This document shows, one piece after another, positions 59,380-64,000 of a stretch of 64,000 bases of DNA. The notes below the pieces were generated by a model that was given only the letters and a program-made list of their open reading frames with translations, was not told the origin of the DNA and did no database searches. Source of the DNA: Streptomyces albicerus (GTDB lineage: Bacteria > Actinomycetota > Actinomycetes > Streptomycetales > Streptomycetaceae). A program made the translations under genes and the position numbers. The DNA lies in NCBI RefSeq assembly GCF_008905045.1, contig NZ_VWMY01000013.1, forward strand, positions 121,306 through 185,305, read 5' to 3'. The first letter of the stretch is position 1, and every line of letters starts with the position of its first letter.

Positions 59380-59420
59380 GTGGCTGGTCGCGCAGTTCCC
59401 CGCGCCCCTTCGGGGCGCTG
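59380..59420. repeat. Streptomyces-type intergenic repeat
   Basis: A block containing GTCGCGCAGTTCCCCGCGCC followed by a GCGCCCCTTCGGGGCGC hairpin. I recognise this block as recurring many times in Streptomyces intergenic regions. The rest of 59253-59431 shows nothing else. Confidence 0.6.
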
Positions 59421-59431
59421 CCGAACCGCAC

Positions 59432-59572
59432 CGGACTTCGCCGGACCCGCTTAGGGCCCTTCTGACGGAGACGGCACGGGTCGACCTGGACGGCGGGGTC
59501 GCGGTGATACGGCTGGACGCGGAGCCGAAGCCCTCTGTCCCCGAATCCCCCGCGCCGCCCGCGTCTCAGTAA
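59432..59572 (+). pseudogene. 3' remnant of an unknown gene
   Basis: An open plus-strand stretch reading LRALLTETARVDLDGGVAVI, RLDAEPKPS and APPASQ to TAA, with no start. The composition is protein-like, so this may be the tail of a gene deleted when the neighbouring repeat was inserted. It overlaps the last bases of the leftward NTF2-like gene. Confidence 0.3.
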
Positions 59573-59949
59573 CGCTCCACCAAGTGCTCCCGCCCCGCCG
59601 GAGGTTCGTACGGCTCGGGCCAGAAGTCCGTGACCGTCAGGACGCGGCCCTCTGCGTCGCCCGTGAAGAACGAGATGCCGTACATCTCCTCCAGGCCCAC
59701 CGTGAAGTGGATCCAGGTGACGACCTGGCCGGGCTCGGCGACTATGCGCTCGATCCTCAGGTGCCAGTCGCCCGGATACTCCCGGTTGAACTGGACGTAC
59801 CTCTCCCGCCCGCGGACGCGCTCGCGCGTCTGGGGCATGGTGTAGACGACGTCCTCCGCGAGGGTGTCCGCGAAGGCCGCCCAGTTCCTGGCCTCGGCCG
59901 TGGCCCAGAAGCTCTCCACTGTCTTGCGCAGATCAGTCGATGAGGTCAT
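59566..59949 (-). CDS. NTF2-like (SnoaL-type) protein
   Basis: A 127-residue protein of the nuclear transport factor 2 superfamily: VESFWATAEARNWAAFADTLAEDVVYTMPQTRERVRGRERYVQFN, then WHLRIERIVAEPGQVVTWIHF and FFTGDAEGRVLTVTDFWPEPYEPP. The fold forms a cone-shaped ligand pocket used by isomerases, hydratases and binding proteins; no specific catalytic residues are diagnostic here. ATG 59949 is chosen; the larger open frame upstream is antisense to the S9 peptidase. Confidence 0.93.
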   Translation of the reverse strand: MTSSTDLRKTVESFWATAEARNWAAFADTLAEDVVYTMPQTRERVRGRERYVQFNREYPGDWHLRIERIVAEPGQVVTWIHFTVGLEEMYGISFFTGDAEGRVLTVTDFWPEPYEPPAGREHLVERY

Positions 59950-60099
59950 GTCGAAATAGTGCACCCCGCCACTGACAATCGGTCCTGACCTGCGCGGAGA
60001 CAGGATTTTTCGCTGCCGCGGCGGTCTCGGACCGGAGAGTTGTCCACAGGCCGACGGGCCCGAGAGCGGATTGTCGTCCCGTGCGGGCAGTATGGGGCC

Positions 60100-61977
60100 A
60101 TGACTGAGAGCAACGGGGCCATCCCGGACGAGGTAACCATGCCGGACGGCGGGTCCGGTACGGACGACAGGACCATGCCGGACTGGGAGAAGCGCTTCCG
60201 GGCGCCGCGGGTGTCGTTGCCCGACTGGGCGGAGGACGCGCCGCACCGGTCCTTGTTCGTGTCGAACGCGACAGGGACGTACGAGTTGTACGCGTGGGAC
60301 CGCGAGACGGGTGACCAGCGCCAGGTCACGGACCGGCCCAACGGGACGACGGACGGCGTGCTGTCGCCCGACGGCGAGTGGATCTGGTGGTTCGACGACA
60401 AGGACGGGGACGAGTTCGGGATCTGGCGACGCCAGCCGTTCGCCGGGGCCGACGGCGCGGGCGGCGCGGCCGTTCCCGACGAGCCCGCGGCTCCCGGGCT
60501 CGACGCCTCCTATCCCGCCGGGCTCGCGCTCGGCCGGGACGGGCGGACGGCGATCGTCGGCCGGTCGACCGACGAGGACGGCTCGACGATCTACGTCAGC
60601 CGGACCGGCGGGGATCCCGTCGAGGTCTACCGGCACCGGGAGTCGGCCGGCGTCGGCGACCTCTCGCACGACGGCTCGCTGATCGCCATCGAGCACACCG
60701 AGCACGGCGACGCGATGCACTCCGCGCTGCGCGTGCTGCGCATGGACGGCTCGACGGTCGCCGAGCTGGACGACACCAAGGACGGCACGGTCGAGCTGGG
60801 CCTCGAGGTGCTGGGCTTCGCCCCGGTCGACGGGGACACCCGGCTGCTCGTCGGGCATCAGCGGCGCGGCCGCTGGGAGCCGATGGTGTGGGACGTGGTG
60901 TCCGGCGAGGAGACGGACCTGGCGCTGACCTCGCAGTTGGAGGGCGACCTGAGCGCCGAGTGGTATCCGGACGGTTCGGCGCTGCTCGTCGTGAACAGTT
61001 TCGAGGCGCGCAGCGAGCTGTGGTGCTTCGACCTGGCGACCCGCCGCCTGGAGCGGGTGCGTACGCCGAAGGGCACGGTGTCGGGAGCGACGGCCCGGCC
61101 GGACGGCAGCGTGGAGTACCTGTGGTCGTCGGCCGCCGAACCCCCGGTGGTCCGCTCGACGTCCGGCAAGGTCGTCCTGGACCCTCCCGGTATGAAGGCC
61201 CCGGCGTCGGTGTCGGTCGAGGACGTGTGGGTGACGGGTCCGGGCGGCCGCATCCACGCCCTCGTCCAGCGGCCCGCCGGAGCGACGGGTCCTCTGCCGA
61301 CCGTCTTCGACATCCACGGCGGCCCGACCTGGCACGACAGCGACTCGTTCGCGGCGGGCCCGGCGGCCTGGGTGGACCACGGGTACATGGTGATCCGGGT
61401 CAACTACCGGGGCTCCACCGGGTACGGGCGGGAGTGGACGGACGCGCTCAAGCAGCGGGTCGGCCTGATCGAGCTGGAGGACATCGCGGCCGTGCGGGAG
61501 TGGGCGGTCTCGTCCGGGCTCGCCGACCAGGACCGGCTGATCCTCACCGGCGGCTCCTGGGGCGGCTATCTCACGCTCCTCGGTCTCGGTACGCAGCCCG
61601 AGGCGTGGGCGCTCGGCATCGCCGCGGTGCCGGTCGCGGACTATGTCACGGCGTACCACGACGAGATGGAGGCCCTGAAGGCGATGGACCGCACGCTGCT
61701 CGGCGGCACACCGGAGGAGGTTCCGGAGCGCTTCGAGGCGTCGTCCCCGCTGACGTACGTCGACGCGGTGAAGGCCCCGGTCTACATCTCCGCCGGGGTC
61801 AACGATCCGCGCTGCCCCATCCGCCAGGTCGAGAACTACGTGTCCCGGCTCGCCGCGCGCGAAGCCGTCCACGAGGTGTACCGCTATGACGCGGGGCACG
61901 GTTCCCTGGTCGTGGACGAGCGGATCAAGCAGGTCCGGCTGGAGCTGGACTTCGCGGAGCGACACCTGGGCCGGTAG
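60100..61977 (+). CDS. S9-family prolyl oligopeptidase-like peptidase
   Basis: A 625-residue enzyme. The N-terminal part is a seven-bladed propeller (LFVSNATGTYELYAWDRETG, LSPDGEWIWWFDDKDGDEFG, LSHDGSLIAIEHTEHGD), the C-terminal part an alpha/beta hydrolase with nucleophile GGSWGGYLTL (Ser near 486), Asp in NDPRC (near 569) and His in AGHGSLV (near 600). No signal peptide is seen, so it is cytoplasmic and probably cleaves short peptides or acyl-peptides. ATG 60100 lies six bases after CAGTAT, without a ribosome binding site. Confidence 0.93.
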   Translation: MTESNGAIPDEVTMPDGGSGTDDRTMPDWEKRFRAPRVSLPDWAEDAPHRSLFVSNATGTYELYAWDRETGDQRQVTDRPNGTTDGVLSPDGEWIWWFDDKDGDEFGIWRRQPFAGADGAGGAAVPDEPAAPGLDASYPAGLALGRDGRTAIVGRSTDEDGSTIYVSRTGGDPVEVYRHRESAGVGDLSHDGSLIAIEHTEHGDAMHSALRVLRMDGSTVAELDDTKDGTVELGLEVLGFAPVDGDTRLLVGHQRRGRWEPMVWDVVSGEETDLALTSQLEGDLSAEWYPDGSALLVVNSFEARSELWCFDLATRRLERVRTPKGTVSGATARPDGSVEYLWSSAAEPPVVRSTSGKVVLDPPGMKAPASVSVEDVWVTGPGGRIHALVQRPAGATGPLPTVFDIHGGPTWHDSDSFAAGPAAWVDHGYMVIRVNYRGSTGYGREWTDALKQRVGLIELEDIAAVREWAVSSGLADQDRLILTGGSWGGYLTLLGLGTQPEAWALGIAAVPVADYVTAYHDEMEALKAMDRTLLGGTPEEVPERFEASSPLTYVDAVKAPVYISAGVNDPRCPIRQVENYVSRLAAREAVHEVYRYDAGHGSLVVDERIKQVRLELDFAERHLGR

Positions 61978-62011
61978 CGGCGGCCCGGGCGCCGAGCCCC
62001 CCTTGCGGGTA

Positions 62012-62196
62012 GGGCCTGTCCGGCGGATCAGGTCGGAGGAAAGTCACGGCGCCTGACAAGCATGGGTGAGCGGGGTCTGGTGCGTGCAGCTGCAAGGCGG
62101 AGGAGGGAGGCGACGCGGAGCGTCGTTGACCGACGACAACGCCGCAGATGGGCGTGCCAGACCCCGCGTCTCCGAGCTGATCCGCCGGACAGGCCC
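62012..62196. mobile_element. MITE with 19-bp terminal inverted repeats and TA target duplication
   Basis: 185 bp bounded by GGGCCTGTCCGGCGGATCA at 62012-62030 and its exact complement at 62178-62196. Both ends are flanked by TA (62010-62011 and 62197-62198), the target duplication typical of IS630/Tc1-type transposition. There is no transposase gene inside. It sits between the S9 peptidase and SURF1 genes and could serve as a bidirectional terminator. I recognise the same terminal sequence as frequent in Streptomyces genomes. Confidence 0.88.
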
Positions 62197-62257
62197 TAAG
62201 GCCGGCTGAGGCACCCCCTCGGCCGGGCCCCCGCAAGGGCCCCGTACCTTTGAGGTT

Positions 62258-63112
62258 GTGTACCGGTTCCTGCTGACGCCCCGCTGGTGGGGGATCAACG
62301 TCTTCGTGCTGTTGGCCATCCCCTTCTGTGTCTTCATGGGGTCGTGGCAGTTGGGGCGGTTCGAGGACCGGGTCCAGGACCACCGCGAGGCCGGGGAGCA
62401 GGCCACGGCGGCCGAGACGGAGGCGGCCCGGCCGCTCGCCGAGCTGCTGCCCGTGGACAAGGAGACGTCGGGCAATCAGGCCACGGCGACGGGCCGGTAC
62501 GGCAAGCAGTTGCTCGTGCCGGACCGCGAGTTGGACGACCAGCGCGGCTTCTACGTACTGACGATGCTGCGGACCGGCGACGGCAAGGCGCTGCCCGTGG
62601 TCCGGGGCTGGCTCCCCGGCGAAGCCGACCCCGCGAAGGCCCCGGCCGCCCCGGCCGGCGAGGTCACCGTGACCGGCGCGCTGCAGGCGTCGGAGACGCC
62701 CGGTTCGAACGGGGTGCCCGCGGCCGGTGGTCTCCCCGCCGGCCAGACCGGCGCGATCAGTTCGGCGTCGCTGGTGAACCTCGTGCCGTACGACGTGTAC
62801 GACGCGTGGGTCACCCTCGCGAAGGCCGACACGGGGATGAAGGCGGTGCCCGCGACGGCTCCGTCGGACACGGGCCTGGACCTGAAGGCGTTCCAGAACC
62901 TGGGCTACACCGGCGAGTGGTTCGTCTTCGCGGGCTTCGTGCTCTTCATGTGGTTCCGGTTGATCCGGCGCGAGGTGGAGTTCGCGCGGGACGCGGAGCT
63001 GGGGCTCTTGGAAGACGCCCCCGCGGACAGGGGCGAGGGTGAGGGTGACGGCGGCGAGGTCCGCGCCGAGGGCGACACCACGGCGAAGGCGTCGAGCTCG
63101 CAGACCGCCTGA
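62258..63112 (+). CDS. SURF1-family protein
   Basis: A 284-residue membrane protein needed in other organisms for cytochrome c oxidase (haem a) assembly. The N-terminal helix (WWGINVFVLLAIPFCVFMGSWQLGRF) carries the SURF1 GxWQxxR-type signature, and a second helix near the C-terminus (WFVFAGFVLFMWFRLIRREVEF) closes a periplasmic loop with VVRGWLPG. An acidic cytoplasmic tail follows. TACCTT lies seven bases before GTG 62258 without a Shine-Dalgarno, suggesting a leaderless mRNA. It is preceded by a MITE. Confidence 0.95.
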   Translation: MYRFLLTPRWWGINVFVLLAIPFCVFMGSWQLGRFEDRVQDHREAGEQATAAETEAARPLAELLPVDKETSGNQATATGRYGKQLLVPDRELDDQRGFYVLTMLRTGDGKALPVVRGWLPGEADPAKAPAAPAGEVTVTGALQASETPGSNGVPAAGGLPAGQTGAISSASLVNLVPYDVYDAWVTLAKADTGMKAVPATAPSDTGLDLKAFQNLGYTGEWFVFAGFVLFMWFRLIRREVEFARDAELGLLEDAPADRGEGEGDGGEVRAEGDTTAKASSSQTA

Positions 63113-63281
63113 CCGCCGATCCGGATCACTTACGCTCCGACCGGCCGGGAACAACAGGCCCCGGCCGAGCATCAGGACCAGCCCAGTCCAGCCCAGCTTT
63201 CAGGTCACACCCCGGAACACCCGGACATCAAGGGTCGACCAGGTGACCAGGGATCAAAACGCGGGCATCAAATCCCGGGCA

Positions 63282-64000
63282 TCAAGCCCCGGCCAGCACC
63301 CCGGTCCGGTACACCGTCCCGGCGCACGCGTTGGGCACAGTCGTCGAAGCGGTCGGCGCTCCGCCCTCCGCCGTGTACGACACCACGACGCTTCCGTCGG
63401 CGGTTCCGTCTTCCTTCGTGAGCTGCGGGCTCACGCCGCTGGTGCCCTCCGAGGACGTACCGCCGGTTTCGCCGGTGGGGTTCTCCGTGGGAGTCGGGTC
63501 GGGCGAGGGGTCCCCGCCGCCAGTGCCGCCGTTGCCACCTGTGGTGGGGCAAGTACTCGACGGCACCCAGGCGAACTGGACCTTGTACGCCGAGCCCGGC
63601 TCGAGCACCAGCGCGGAGGCGTAGGCGGACGGGTCGGCCAGCCCGGTCGCGGCGTCGCCCGTCGCATGGAGGGCCACGCCGATCGCGGACGGGTCCGCCG
63701 CGCCCTGCGCGGCCGGCGCGATGGAGCCGTCGCCGGTGACCGTACAGCTGGTCGTGGAGACGTTGCTGATCGTGAAGGAGCCGTAGACCGCGCCGCCGGC
63801 GTCGGGCGAGCCGAGGTTGCTGGTGGCGTTGCCGAGCTGCATGGACGTACAGGCGGGGACGTTCGCGGCGGAGGCCGACGGCTCGGCGCCGGTGGTTCCG
63901 CCGCTGCTCCCCTTGCCCTTGCCGGGCTCGCCCTTCTTGTCGTCCTTGTCCTTGTCCTTGGACTTGCCCGAGGAGCCGCCGGAGCCGCTCTCCGTGCCGG
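63282..64000 (-). CDS. Exported DUF4232-like protein, N-terminus outside window
   Basis: Open from the right edge of the window to TGA at 63282. The visible part starts with a Ser/Gly/Lys/Asp-rich linker (SSGKSKDKDKDDKKGEPGKG), then a beta-rich domain (CTSMQLGNATSNLGSPDAGG, FTISNVSTTSCTVTGDGSIA) similar to DUF4232, with a Cys pair, and ends with a Pro/Thr/Ser stretch (PSPDPTPTENPTGETGG). This looks like a lipoprotein or secreted protein whose signal sequence lies beyond 64000. Function unknown. Confidence 0.85.
   Translation of the reverse strand, partial: GTESGSGGSSGKSKDKDKDDKKGEPGKGKGSSGGTTGAEPSASAANVPACTSMQLGNATSNLGSPDAGGAVYGSFTISNVSTTSCTVTGDGSIAPAAQGAADPSAIGVALHATGDAATGLADPSAYASALVLEPGSAYKVQFAWVPSSTCPTTGGNGGTGGGDPSPDPTPTENPTGETGGTSSEGTSGVSPQLTKEDGTADGSVVVSYTAEGGAPTASTTVPNACAGTVYRTGVLAGA

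Overview
The window is Streptomyces chromosome. Evidence is the very high GC content with strong GC3 bias, GTG/TTG starts, ATGA/GTGA gene overlaps, and diagnostic genes: bldG with its adjacent anti-sigma gene, wblA, a DUF4244/Tad pilus locus and an actinobacterial 6C RNA. From memory, the gene order from hppA to the metallophosphoesterase follows the S. coelicolor core around SCO3547-SCO3582; this recollection has not been checked against a database.

Left part (1-14 kb): the H+-pyrophosphatase hppA (3' end cut by the window), the anti-sigma gene and bldG (all minus), then a DECH-box helicase on the plus strand. Next is a tightly overlapping minus-strand Tad/Flp pilus operon: CpaE-like protein, TadA ATPase, TadB, TadC, DUF4244 pilin, TadE and a second TadE-like protein with a Pro/Gly/Ala-rich tail. 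Between the CpaE gene and a HAD-IB hydrolase lies a 6C small RNA, the same gene arrangement known for the mycobacterial homologue.

14-34 kb: a degenerate Fic-like protein, a CooC/MinD-type ATPase, a lipoprotein polysaccharide deacetylase-like protein, a SulP transporter fused to a carbonic anhydrase, acetyl-CoA synthetase, NhaA, a holin-like membrane protein coupled to an epoxide-hydrolase-like enzyme, the MarP periplasmic protease, a NUDIX CoA pyrophosphatase, endonuclease III with a long Lys/Ala-rich tail, Crp, a frame-broken pseudogene, a nucleotidyltransferase, MBL and NUDIX hydrolases, RidA and a 53-aa DUF4177 protein.

34-43 kb: two overlapping ArsA/Get3-type ATPase genes, wblA, a bifunctional penicillin-binding protein, two very strong hairpins between convergent genes, YqeY, a metallophosphoesterase, a Pr6Pr membrane protein and tRNA-Pro(CGG).

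43-64 kb is more accessory. It contains a LacI regulator beside a secreted PL11 rhamnogalacturonan lyase, with two LacI-type palindromes between them; a Tat-exported SMP-30-like protein; a DUF318 permease paired with a His-rich TIGR03943-type partner; a GerW-like protein; and a double-RCK channel-like protein. A decayed Tn554-type recombinase element (about 52.4-53.5 kb) follows. Then come an S1 protease; a four-gene cell-envelope operon (response regulator, histidine kinase, D-Ala-D-Ala carboxypeptidase, VanJ-like EEP membrane protein); an NTF2-like protein; an S9 peptidase; a 185-bp MITE with TA target duplication; SURF1; and a partial secreted DUF4232-like protein.

Many housekeeping genes here have a -10-like hexamer 6-8 nt before the start codon and no Shine-Dalgarno sequence, suggesting leaderless transcription. 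I found no CRISPR array, no complete insertion sequence and no clearly undescribed multi-gene system. The least explained features are the TadA tandem repeat, the degenerate Fic protein, the transcribed-looking region at 13.5-13.9 kb, and the duplicated translational junction at 32.5 kb.
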